From: an uncultured Lachnospiraceae bacterium | GTDB taxonomy: Bacteria > Bacillota > Clostridia > Lachnospirales > Lachnospiraceae | NCBI GenBank assembly: GCA_934351925.1 | Contig: CAKRJT010000001.1 | Span: forward strand, 147,037-211,036 | Reading direction: 5' to 3' | Length of the DNA stretch: 64,000 nucleotides | Shown here: positions 8,045 through 16,260 of the stretch, one piece after another | How positions within the stretch are numbered: position 1 is the stretch's first letter | Layout: every line of letters begins with the position of its first letter | Notes under the pieces: generated by a model | The model's database searches: none | Told to the model about the DNA's origin: nothing | What the model saw: only the letters and a program-made list of their open reading frames with translations | Position numbers and translations under genes: made by a program

Positions 8045-8548
8045 CTGCATAAGTTTTCTTATCCATTTGTTGATATGGTTCTTATAGGTATATACAGCGG
8101 CTGGCGTCCTCAGGAGCTTGCTATACTGCAAATAGCTGATGTTGATGTTAATACATGGACTTTCACCGGTGGTCTTAAGACGGATGCCGGGCGAAACAGA
8201 ACGGTTCCAATCCACCCGCGCATTCGTGAACTTGTTAAACGCAACTATGATAAAGCCATTTCCATGAAAAGCAATTACCTCTTCAATGACGAAAATGGCC
8301 AACAAGGGACCTACCTCACTTATGATAAATACCGTGGACGCTTCAATAAAATTAATAAGCGCTTTGGCATGACTCACAAACCACATGATACACGCCACAC
8401 CTTTATCACCTGGGCTAAAGCCGCGGGGGTTGATGAATACATATTGAAGCTGATAGTTGGGCATGAGATTGACGATGTTACTGAAAAGGTATATACTCAC
8501 AGAACCGCGGAGCAATTTCTGAATGAGATAATAAAAATTGATAAATAA
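8045..8548 (+). pseudogene. Truncated tyrosine integrase (catalytic domain only)
   Basis: The frame carries the catalytic domain of a phage/ICE tyrosine recombinase: the first arginine in IYSGWRPQEL, the beta-hairpin lysine region GGLKTDAGRNRTVP, the HxxR box HDTRHTF, the second histidine in IVGHEIDDVT, and the nucleophile tyrosine in EKVYTHRT. The N-terminal SAM-like core-binding domain and arm-binding domain are missing. Homology-like sequence (YPFVDMVLIGIYSGW) continues upstream of the first ATG, so the gene is truncated at its 5' end rather than being a short real gene. It marks an old integration event beside the AbiE-like pair. Confidence 0.75.
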
Positions 8549-8605
8549 TATCAAAGAGCAGATGTGATATGGCATCTGCTCTTTGCATTAATTTTTCTAC
8601 TCAAT

Positions 8606-8635
8606 CAAAAAGCCCAAGGAAAAACCCCTTGGGCT
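8606..8635 (-). terminator. Terminator of the GGGtGRT operon
   Basis: AGCCCAAGG/CCTTGGGCT forms a strong stem, followed on the minus strand by a run of five T. It lies about 110 bases past the GGGtGRT stop. Confidence 0.75.
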
Positions 8636-8645
8636 AAATAACATT

Positions 8646-8689
8646 TGTGTCTTGCATGTGTCTTGCGTGTGTCTTGTGTGTGTCTTACG
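8646..8689. repeat. Four tandem 11-bp units of the type TGTGTCTTGCA
   Basis: Four direct copies (TGTGTCTT followed by GCA, GCG, GTG, ACG) sit between the truncated integrase and the GGGtGRT gene. Repeats of this size next to an integrase can be arm-type or attachment-site sequence, but they may also be simple slippage. Confidence 0.7.
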
Positions 8690-8743
8690 CACTCATTTTG
8701 ACACAATTCCATAAACACCCAAACCCTTATTTTAAAGGAAAAA

Positions 8744-9754
8744 CTAGAATCTGTTGTTATCAGCAGCTTCCTGAATAGCAACAGCCACAGCTACCGTAGC
8801 ACCAACCATAGGGTTGTTACCCATACCGATAAGACCCATCATCTCAACGTGAGCAGGAACTGATGAAGAACCGGCGAACTGAGCGTCAGAGTGCATACGT
8901 CCCATAGTATCTGTCATACCGTAGGAAGCAGGACCTGCTGCCATGTTATCCGGGTGAAGTGTACGGCCTGTACCACCGCCTGAAGCAACTGAGAAGTACT
9001 TCTTGCCTGCCTCAATTCTCTCCTTCTTGTAAGTACCTGCAACAGGATGCTGGAATCTTGTAGGGTTAGTTGAGTTACCTGTGATGGATACGTCAACATT
9101 CTCCTTCCACATGATTGCAACGCCCTCTGTTACATCGTTAGCGCCGTAGCAGTTAACCTTAGCTCTAGGACCGTTGGAGTAGGACTTACGGAATACTTCC
9201 TTAACCTCTCCCGTGTGGTAGTTCATCTCTGTCTCAACGTATGTAAAGCCGTTGATTCTTGAGATAATCTGTGCAGCGTCCTTGCCAAGTCCGTTAAGGA
9301 TAACACGGAGTGGCTTCTGACGTACCTTGTTAGCATTGTTAGCGATACCAATAGCACCTTCAGCAGCAGCGAATGACTCGTGGCCTGCTAAGAAGCAGAA
9401 GCAGTCTGTCTCTTCCTCAAGTAACATCTTACCGAGGTTACCATGACCAAGACCAACCTTTCTCTGGTCTGCAACAGAGCCAGGAATACAGAAAGCCTGT
9501 AAGCCCTCACCGATTGCAGCAGCAGCCTCTGAAGCCTTGCGTGCGTTCTTCTTAATTGCGATTGCAGCACCTACAATGTAAGCCCAGCAAGCGTTCTCAA
9601 AACAAATTGGCTGTACGCCCTTGATCATGTTGTAAACATCAAGGCCGGCATCCTTAGTAATCTTCTCAGCTTCCTCGATAGAAGCGATTCCATAGCTATT
9701 TAAAACAGAATTGATCTTGTCAATTCTTCTTTCATATGATTCAAATAAAGCCAT
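8744..9754 (-). CDS. GGGtGRT protein (function unknown, partner of Fe-S scaffold-like protein)
   Basis: A 336-residue soluble protein with the signature GGGTGRT at residues 259-265 that names this family in genome annotations. It also has several glycine-rich loops (GLGHGNLGKM, VILNGLGKDA) and scattered cysteines (51, 56, 88, 118, 120, 202). No experimental function is known to me. It lies 16 bases downstream of the scaffold-like gene and shares its promoter and a strong terminator, a pairing common in anaerobic Firmicutes. The pairing suggests a role in Fe-S handling or in a redox enzyme that needs such clusters; that is inference. Confidence 0.85.
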   Translation of the reverse strand: MALFESYERRIDKINSVLNSYGIASIEEAEKITKDAGLDVYNMIKGVQPICFENACWAYIVGAAIAIKKNARKASEAAAAIGEGLQAFCIPGSVADQRKVGLGHGNLGKMLLEEETDCFCFLAGHESFAAAEGAIGIANNANKVRQKPLRVILNGLGKDAAQIISRINGFTYVETEMNYHTGEVKEVFRKSYSNGPRAKVNCYGANDVTEGVAIMWKENVDVSITGNSTNPTRFQHPVAGTYKKERIEAGKKYFSVASGGGTGRTLHPDNMAAGPASYGMTDTMGRMHSDAQFAGSSSVPAHVEMMGLIGMGNNPMVGATVAVAVAIQEAADNNRF

Positions 9755-9770
9755 TATACTGTCCTCCTGA

Positions 9771-10463
9771 TTATTCTACTCTTGGATCGATGATCTTTAC
9801 TGCATCAGCAACTCTTCCGTACTGACCCTTAGCCTTCTCCCAAGCTGTGTTAGCATCGTCACCCTTCTTGATGAAGTCTGTCATCTTGCCAAGGCTTACG
9901 AACTGATAACCGATAATCTGACCCTCATCATCAAGAGCGATTCCTGTTACATAGCCCTCTGCCATCTCAAGGTAACGAGGTCCCTTCTTAAGAGTACCGT
10001 ACATTGTACCAACCTGTGAACGAAGACCCTTACCAAGATCCTCAAGGCCTGCTCCAACCGGAAGACCTTCCTCAGAGAAAGCACTCTGTGTTCTACCGTA
10101 GATAATCTGTAATGCGAGCTCTCTCATAGCTGTGTTGATAGCGTCACATACAAGGTCTGTATTCATAGCCTCTAATACTGTAAGGCCAGGTAAAATCTCA
10201 GCTGCCATAGCTGCTGAATGTGTCATGCCTGAGCATCCGATAGTCTCGACAAGAGCCTCCTGGATGATACCCTCCTTAACATTAAGAGTAAGCTTGCAGG
10301 CACCCTGCTGTGGTGCACACCAGCCTACACCGTGTGTAAGACCGGAAATATCTGTAACCTGCTTATTTCTTACCCATTTTCCTTCTGTAGGAACCGGCGC
10401 TGCGCCATGATGTACGCCCTGAGCGACTGTACACATCTTTTCTACTTCATGTGAATAAATCAT
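9771..10463 (-). CDS. Iron-sulfur cluster assembly scaffold-like protein
   Basis: A 230-residue protein of the family annotated as Fe-S scaffold or NifU-like in Clostridia. Conserved cysteines appear in VGWCAPQQGACKL, ETIGCSGMTHSA and TDLVCDAI, and could hold a transient cluster. The start is set by a GAAAGGAG site 7 bases before ATG 10463; the frame stays open upstream but lacks a ribosome site there. The next gene in the operon is the GGGtGRT protein. A TTGTTAA...AACAA inverted repeat upstream resembles a weak Rex operator. The name comes from family annotation; a direct scaffold function in this subgroup is unproven as far as I know. Confidence 0.75.
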   Translation of the reverse strand: MIYSHEVEKMCTVAQGVHHGAAPVPTEGKWVRNKQVTDISGLTHGVGWCAPQQGACKLTLNVKEGIIQEALVETIGCSGMTHSAAMAAEILPGLTVLEAMNTDLVCDAINTAMRELALQIIYGRTQSAFSEEGLPVGAGLEDLGKGLRSQVGTMYGTLKKGPRYLEMAEGYVTGIALDDEGQIIGYQFVSLGKMTDFIKKGDDANTAWEKAKGQYGRVADAVKIIDPRVE

Positions 10464-10601
10464 TGTAAAACTCCTTTCAGAATCAGATTCCATTTGCGAA
10501 GCTGTCTGTGTGGCGTGTCTGGCACCACTCTCCGCAATTACCTGTATTTTCTCATATTTCGACAAAAATTTCAAGTACTAAGTTGGTCATTAAGCAAAAT
10601 A

Positions 10602-10619
10602 TTGTTTTTTATTTAACAA
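10602..10619. promoter_or_regulatory. Possible Rex-type operator upstream of the Fe-S scaffold gene
   Basis: On the minus strand TTGTTAA is followed, after four bases, by AAAACAA, which matches the Rex consensus TTGTTAA-N4-TTAACAA in 12 of 14 fixed positions. It lies about 140 bases before the start codon, upstream of a weak TTGAAA/GAAAAT promoter-like pair. Compare the better sites at adhE. Confidence 0.35.
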
Positions 10620-10638
10620 TTATTTCAGAACCATGCAT

Positions 10639-10670
10639 TACAATAAGAGTATTATAACCCTCTTATTGTA
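10639..10670 (-). terminator. Hairpin spanning the lacZ stop codon
   Basis: TACAATAAGAG pairs with CTCTTATTGTA with the lacZ stop codon in the loop. There is no clear T-run immediately after the stem, so it may act as a 3'-end stabiliser or weak terminator. Confidence 0.45.
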
Positions 10671-13600
10671 AAAGCAACTCTATGCTCCTTCTCGGCACTC
10701 ACGCAGTATTCCGGGTGCACCGGCGCGCCCCAACTGTCATCCCCGCCGACACCGCGCGCAGCTCCGAGTATTCTCACATATGTGTAGCGGGTATCCGGAA
10801 GGTCATTTATCTTATATGCACTCTGAAGCTCCTGCTGTGAGCACGGAAGAACCGTCATATCAAACGGCTTGTCCACCGCATCTACCCTTATGCCATGGCC
10901 GAACTCGTCAACGACCTTCACATAGCGGACATCGTGACGGTTGCCGCACTCCTGCGGGTCAAGGTAAGGTGTTACATTGTCAGCCACCCTTCCCTTGTAT
11001 ATTCCGAGCTTTGCACCGGCACAGCGGTCATTGTAATTCTCCTCAGGTCCTCTTCCGTAGAATTCCATCCTGTCAAACATCTTGTCCATAGTCAGATTGA
11101 TGCCGAAAACAGCCGGCTCAGGAAGCTCCTCTTTTCCGTTGAAGCTTCCCTCACATTCTATGCTTCCGTCAGGCAGCATGCGGTAGGAGATTTCGCCGTC
11201 CGATACAGGATTGGTGTAAAAAGTGTAATGACAGATAATACGCACAGCCGCGATATTTTTCGCAGACTCAGCACCATTAAGCCCTCTTCCGTAGAGCTTG
11301 TCATTCTTGTCGAGAATGAACTCGTCAGGTGTCACAGTGCCGTCAATTTTTCTGCCGTCCCTCATCTCATATACGACCTTCACGCCGTCGCATCTTTGCA
11401 TCTGGCTGACTCCCTGCCATACGGCGCTCGTGACAGGGAACCGGCTGCCCTTGTCATTGTCGGTTGCCGCGCGGAAAAACTCGAGCGTCGGAACCTTCTC
11501 TATAGTCTCAAGTCCCTTGACGCGAAGCGAGATAAGTCCGCCCTCCTGGCGCGAGAATATCGCATGGGTATGTGCAGTCTTTACACCGATGCAGGTTGCG
11601 CCCATGACTATATCATCAAAATATTCAACTCCAGCTTCCGGTATGCCATCCTGCCCCGTTACAGCTTTCTTTTCATGTACTGCAGCAGCTCTGTCCATAT
11701 CAGATTTACTATCATTAAAAGCAATATTTTTACTGTCTATATCTTTATTATCTATATTTGCATTTATTTCCGTGCCATTTTTAGTTGTACCATTTTTAAC
11801 TGCAGCCGGCTCACTCTGTCCCCATGCCGCTATATGTCCGACATTCGCCCAAGGTCTGTAGCCCATAAGCACGGCACGGCACTCGGTAACATACTCGCCG
11901 TCGGCATCCATCGAAGGAAATGTAACCGGAACGAACTCCTCATCGCCCGCCTTCACATCCCTTGCAAAGGTTCCTGCCCACACAGCCTTGCCATCCTTTA
12001 ACAGGCGCACCTCAAACATGTAGTCGTCCGTCGACTCAAAAAGGCTCTCGTTGACGATAAGCACACCCTGATTTGTCAGGTGAAGCTTGATATTCTGGTA
12101 GAGATATTTGACCTCCTGCGCCTTTGGCGACAGCTTTCTGTCCGCGAACACTATCCCGTCTCCGCTGAAATAATAATCGCATGGTCTCTCCTTGAAATCT
12201 CCGCCAACCTTGAACTCGAGACTTCCCGGTGTTATATTGGGAAGCTTCTCGTAGGTCTGCACACTGCCGTATCTGCCGATAACATCCTCATCGATGAGCT
12301 TTCCGTCCCTCGTAAGTATCGCCTGGTCGGCAAAATCCCATATAAATCCTCCCTGATACTGCTCGTAATCGTACTCCAGCTTCGTGTATTTTTCCATGCC
12401 GCCGCAGGAATTTCCCATTGCATGCATATACTCACAGCTTATGTAAGGCTTCTCCGGCTTCGTGTCGAGATATTCCCTTATCTCGGCAGGCTTCGCATAC
12501 ATTCTGCTCTCCATGTCCGTTATATCGGAGTAGCGCCTGTCATGCACGCAGCCCTCATAGTGCACCAGTCTCTCCGGATTTCTCTCGTGGAAAAATCTGC
12601 TCATGGCCAGAATGTCCTCGCCCGCATGCGACTCATTTCCGCAGGACCAGATGAGCACGCTCGGATGGTTTTTGTCCCTCTCAAGCATCGACACGGCTCT
12701 GTCAAGCACTGCGCCTTTCCACATCGGCTCGCTTCCCGGCGTAATGTACGGCTTCTCATTTCCGGTATCAATGCACCACGTTCCGTGTGTCTCAAGGTTA
12801 GCCTCGTCTATCAGATATATTCCGAACTCGTCGCACAGCTCATACCAGTAGCTCTGGTTTGGATAGTGGCAGGTTCTCACCGCGTTGATATTGAGGCTCT
12901 TTATAATTCTGATATCCTCAAGCATCTCTTCTTTCTTGAGCGCCCTTCCGTTCACACAGGAGAACTCATGGCGGTTCACACCCTTAAAGACGATTCTCTT
13001 TCCATTGATACACATTACTCCGTTCTTCATCTCAAAACGTCTGAAACCGATGCGCTGCGGAATATACTCGACAAGCTCGCCGTCCTCATTGTACACGGAT
13101 ATGTTGAGTAGATACAGGTTAGGAACCTCAGCGCTCCAGGTGAGCACTTCCGGCACCTGCGCCTTAAACTTCATGCGCTCCTTTACAGCAAGACCCATTC
13201 TCATAAGTACGCTCTTACCAGCCTTGTCGACAAGCTCGAAGCCCACGGTTCCTGCCATATTTCCCTCAATGTCAAGCTCACACTCGAGCCTGCCGGCTGC
13301 ATAATCGTCCTCAAGCTCCGCCTTGACAAAAATATCCCTCACATGTGTCTGCGGCACCGCGTAGATATACACATCGCGGAATATTCCCGAAAATCTGAAA
13401 AAATCCTGATCCTCGAGCCAGCTTGCCGAGCTGTGCTTGTACACCTCAACTGCGAGCTTGTTTCCCTTATCCTTTATAAACGGTGTTATGTCCCACTCTG
13501 ACGGCGTGAAGCTGTCCTCCGAATATCCCACGAACTGACCGTTTACCCACACATAGAACGCTTTCTCGACACCTTGAAAGGATATGTAGGTCTTTTTTCC

Positions 13601-14008
13601 GAGGAGCGCCTCATCGACATCGAAAAATGTGACATACGACCCAACCGGATTGTGCTTTACCGGCGCAAAGGGCGGGCGCAGATCCTCGTGCCCCTCCCAA
13701 GGGTACATTGTATTGATATACTGACAGGTATCATAGCCCGCAAGCTCGATATGTCCCGGAACCTTGATATCCGAAAAACCGCTTATATCATAGTTCTCCT
13801 CGTAAAAATTTTTCTGCCTCTTCTCAGGCACATCGGCATACGAAAACTTCCAGGTCCCGTTAAGACTCTGTCTAAGCGGCATGTCAAGCCCGTACTCCGT
13901 GACCTTCTCCTCATAAAATGAGTGGTCCGAGTGAGCAGTCTCCCTGTTCACCTTAAAGACCTCAGGGTCTGTAATCCAGCTCTCTTTTGCATTTATAACT
14001 CTCTCCAT
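10652..14008 (-). CDS. lacZ: Beta-galactosidase, glycoside hydrolase family 2 (LacZ type)
   Basis: At 1118 residues this is a LacZ-type GH2 enzyme that hydrolyses terminal beta-galactosides such as lactose. It has a jelly-roll N-terminal domain (residues about 50-220), immunoglobulin-like domain, TIM barrel (about 330-620), a further beta domain and the C-terminal beta-sandwich. The acid/base is Glu459 (SCGNESHAGE) and the nucleophile Glu526 (PYISCEYMHAMGNS). No signal peptide is seen, so it acts in the cytoplasm. It is longer than the E. coli enzyme (about 1023) partly because of a hydrophilic Asn/Asp/Lys-rich linker at residues about 735-790, before the last domain. A GGAG site precedes the ATG. 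No lactose permease is adjacent. Confidence 0.93.
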   Translation of the reverse strand: MERVINAKESWITDPEVFKVNRETAHSDHSFYEEKVTEYGLDMPLRQSLNGTWKFSYADVPEKRQKNFYEENYDISGFSDIKVPGHIELAGYDTCQYINTMYPWEGHEDLRPPFAPVKHNPVGSYVTFFDVDEALLGKKTYISFQGVEKAFYVWVNGQFVGYSEDSFTPSEWDITPFIKDKGNKLAVEVYKHSSASWLEDQDFFRFSGIFRDVYIYAVPQTHVRDIFVKAELEDDYAAGRLECELDIEGNMAGTVGFELVDKAGKSVLMRMGLAVKERMKFKAQVPEVLTWSAEVPNLYLLNISVYNEDGELVEYIPQRIGFRRFEMKNGVMCINGKRIVFKGVNRHEFSCVNGRALKKEEMLEDIRIIKSLNINAVRTCHYPNQSYWYELCDEFGIYLIDEANLETHGTWCIDTGNEKPYITPGSEPMWKGAVLDRAVSMLERDKNHPSVLIWSCGNESHAGEDILAMSRFFHERNPERLVHYEGCVHDRRYSDITDMESRMYAKPAEIREYLDTKPEKPYISCEYMHAMGNSCGGMEKYTKLEYDYEQYQGGFIWDFADQAILTRDGKLIDEDVIGRYGSVQTYEKLPNITPGSLEFKVGGDFKERPCDYYFSGDGIVFADRKLSPKAQEVKYLYQNIKLHLTNQGVLIVNESLFESTDDYMFEVRLLKDGKAVWAGTFARDVKAGDEEFVPVTFPSMDADGEYVTECRAVLMGYRPWANVGHIAAWGQSEPAAVKNGTTKNGTEINANIDNKDIDSKNIAFNDSKSDMDRAAAVHEKKAVTGQDGIPEAGVEYFDDIVMGATCIGVKTAHTHAIFSRQEGGLISLRVKGLETIEKVPTLEFFRAATDNDKGSRFPVTSAVWQGVSQMQRCDGVKVVYEMRDGRKIDGTVTPDEFILDKNDKLYGRGLNGAESAKNIAAVRIICHYTFYTNPVSDGEISYRMLPDGSIECEGSFNGKEELPEPAVFGINLTMDKMFDRMEFYGRGPEENYNDRCAGAKLGIYKGRVADNVTPYLDPQECGNRHDVRYVKVVDEFGHGIRVDAVDKPFDMTVLPCSQQELQSAYKINDLPDTRYTYVRILGAARGVGGDDSWGAPVHPEYCVSAEKEHRVAFTIRGL

Positions 14009-14128
14009 AGCGTAATCTCCATTTTTATAAAAATCTTACAGCTAATTCTATCATTATGCACAACACTATGCAATTTAAACTTTATAACCAGCTTAATAAT
14101 TAAGCCAAATGGCAGACAATATGAAAAC

Positions 14129-14152
14129 GGCACAGCCAGAACCGGCTGTGCC
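14129..14152 (-). terminator. Terminator of the phosphatidyltransferase/PLD fusion gene
   Basis: GGCACAGCC/GGCTGTGCC forms a perfect 9-bp stem followed by GTTTTC on the minus strand, just past the stop codon. Confidence 0.8.
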
Positions 14153-14172
14153 TCATATATCTGTGTATACTG

Positions 14173-16167
14173 CTAGAACAGAAACCTCGCCCAGTAAAAC
14201 AGCGTCTTTATGATATCTTTTCTCACTTTTCTGGTAGTCGTTATCTCCTGCGGCATGACATTGTACGGATTGTCATAGCTGCCATCAGGCAGTGCGGTAA
14301 CCGCCGACTTCTCATACCCGGACATGATTTCACGAAGCTGTGCGTTAAGCTCATCACTCTTGATTACCAGCATAAGCTCCGTGTCAAGGTATGCGCTTCT
14401 CATGTCCATGTTGAATGAGCCGACCACGGATATGTCATCGTCAATCACCAGGCTCTTTCCATGGTAGGACACTCCGCCCTCATACTCTAAGAGGCTTATG
14501 CCTGTGGCAAGCATCTTATCCCTGTTCTTCTCCAAGTCTGCCGCGCCGAAGCTGTTTCCGTTGTTTGCGACGGAGTTGGTCATAACAGAAACCTCTTTTC
14601 CCGCTGCCGCGCCTGCGAGTGTATCATACATCATATCATTACAGATTATGTATGGTGTGTGAAATTTTACAGAATCCTCCGCACTGCTCACAAGGCTCAT
14701 AAGCTTATGCCACACGACAGGCTCCTTCACGCCGGCATTTACGGGATTGGATAGAAGCGCGATGCCCTCGACAGGAAAAGTATTTTCCTCGTAGGAATAA
14801 TCGCCTGAAAGCTCCGCATGCTCATCACAGTATTTTTTGTAATCCTCCGCTATACGCTCAGCGGCACGCTTCACGCAGTACCTGTCGGAAATCTGCTTTC
14901 CCGAGGTGAAATAACTGCACTCCCCGCTGTTTTTTACCGTCTCATAGTAAGCTAAAAGTTCATTGACAGACGCATCTTCCTGCTCAGCTGCCGGTTCGCT
15001 CCTCCACACGAGCACATCTCTGTCATAATTCTTGTAATCACTGTAATCGCCCAGAAAATAGTTGAACGTGTTCCTTCCGCCGAGCATATAGATCTGTCTG
15101 TCGACAACGAGATATTTGTCATGCATTCTTGCCATGCCCTTGTAAATGGTAAACGGATTTATCTCGTTATACATCATCAAGGTCACATTTTCCTTGGCTG
15201 ATAACGCATAAAAGTAAGGATTCCACTTCATATGCAGAACCCCGTCGAAGCCGTCCACAACAACCTCAACCTTCACGCCCCTGCCGGCAGCCTCGCACAG
15301 AGCCCCGAGCATTATCCTTCCGCTCTCGTCAGACATAAAATCGAAGGTGGATAGAACTATCTGCGACTGTGCGTTTTGTATCATTCTGACCCTGTTTAAA
15401 AGAGCATCGGAGTTGTCCTCGACAATGACCGCCCTCTCCGAGCCGCCCGTGTTCCACATGGCAACCTGTCCGTCACCTCTGTACTCGGGCTGCTTAGAGC
15501 TGCTTACAACCGCCACGGTAAGATTGATAACCACATACACAAGAACAAAGCCGAGAATTGCCGTCACAGGCTTCCACATCTTGATTTTTCCGCTTGTGAC
15601 AGGCTTATTCATAAGCACGCGCACATAGTACACGATATAGCATACAAACGAAAAGACATTCATGATTATGCACACTGAAATGATAAGCCCCGCTGCAAAA
15701 TATGAGAGGTCAACGACCAGCAGCAATATGAACATCGCCCCGTACAGCACCGCCGTGCAGAGCTTTCCGTACCATCTGGCTCCGTCCATCATGCTTCCCT
15801 TTTTTAACATAATGGCACCCATGATTCCCATGAACATTTCCTTGACAATAAATAATATCAACAGATAACGCATGGTCGGATAACGGAATGACAGACTTAT
15901 GAAAACCGCCGCCTGTGTAAGCTTATCCGCCACCGGGTCTAACACCTTCCCCCACTCCGTTATCATGTTAAAATGTCTCGCAATCTTTCCGTCAAAGCAG
16001 TCCGTAAGCCCTGATATTCCGAGTATCACCGCTGCCGCAATATAGTCCGAGCTGCCGTCAGCCCCTATATACACTGCCATAAAAATAGGAATAAGTATTA
16101 TACGAAAATATCCCATAAGATTAGGGATTGTGAACAAATCCTTCCTGCTGTTAATCAGACGCTTCAT
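14173..16167 (-). CDS. Fusion of CDP-alcohol phosphatidyltransferase and phospholipase-D (cardiolipin synthase-like) domains
   Basis: This 664-residue protein joins two lipid enzymes. Residues 1-190 are a membrane CDP-alcohol phosphatidyltransferase with the full DG-x2-AR-x8-G-x3-D-x3-D motif (Asp59, Gly60, Ala63, Arg64, Gly73, Asp77, Asp81), the fold of PgsA. A transmembrane segment at about 203-224 links to a PLD module with two HKD motifs: His349-Lys351-Asp356 and a second (YHGKSLVIDD) near residue 569. Separate PgsA and bacterial Cls enzymes make phosphatidylglycerophosphate and cardiolipin, so one chain could cover both ends of that path. The phosphatase step between them is missing here. 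Alternatively the first domain itself makes cardiolipin or another lipid. A GGGGG ribosome site supports the start. Confidence 0.85.
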   Translation of the reverse strand: MKRLINSRKDLFTIPNLMGYFRIILIPIFMAVYIGADGSSDYIAAAVILGISGLTDCFDGKIARHFNMITEWGKVLDPVADKLTQAAVFISLSFRYPTMRYLLILFIVKEMFMGIMGAIMLKKGSMMDGARWYGKLCTAVLYGAMFILLLVVDLSYFAAGLIISVCIIMNVFSFVCYIVYYVRVLMNKPVTSGKIKMWKPVTAILGFVLVYVVINLTVAVVSSSKQPEYRGDGQVAMWNTGGSERAVIVEDNSDALLNRVRMIQNAQSQIVLSTFDFMSDESGRIMLGALCEAAGRGVKVEVVVDGFDGVLHMKWNPYFYALSAKENVTLMMYNEINPFTIYKGMARMHDKYLVVDRQIYMLGGRNTFNYFLGDYSDYKNYDRDVLVWRSEPAAEQEDASVNELLAYYETVKNSGECSYFTSGKQISDRYCVKRAAERIAEDYKKYCDEHAELSGDYSYEENTFPVEGIALLSNPVNAGVKEPVVWHKLMSLVSSAEDSVKFHTPYIICNDMMYDTLAGAAAGKEVSVMTNSVANNGNSFGAADLEKNRDKMLATGISLLEYEGGVSYHGKSLVIDDDISVVGSFNMDMRSAYLDTELMLVIKSDELNAQLREIMSGYEKSAVTALPDGSYDNPYNVMPQEITTTRKVRKDIIKTLFYWARFLF

Positions 16168-16209
16168 ATTTTATCCCCCTGCATACTGTCTCCAATAAAT
16201 AGCCACTAA

Positions 16210-16240
16210 GGACGGAGAAGCAAAATGCTATCCTCCGTCC
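16210..16240 (-). terminator. Hairpin downstream of the ABC exporter genes
   Basis: GGACGGAG/CTCCGTCC forms a stable stem just after the stop codon of the second exporter gene. The following bases are only moderately T-rich, so it is a probable but not ideal terminator. Confidence 0.5.
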
Positions 16241-16260
16241 ATGCCTGCCACCTCTATATT

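Noticed and set aside
7943..8575. A 210-codon minus-strand open frame across the integrase remnant
   Set aside because: Most of it is antisense to clear integrase motifs. Only the last 32 codons look protein-like, and those are recorded as a remnant.
10895..12001. A 368-codon plus-strand open frame opposite lacZ, and other long frames on that strand
   Set aside because: They lie wholly antisense to a lacZ with complete catalytic motifs, have no ribosome site and give a Ser/Leu/His-rich composition typical of shadow frames.
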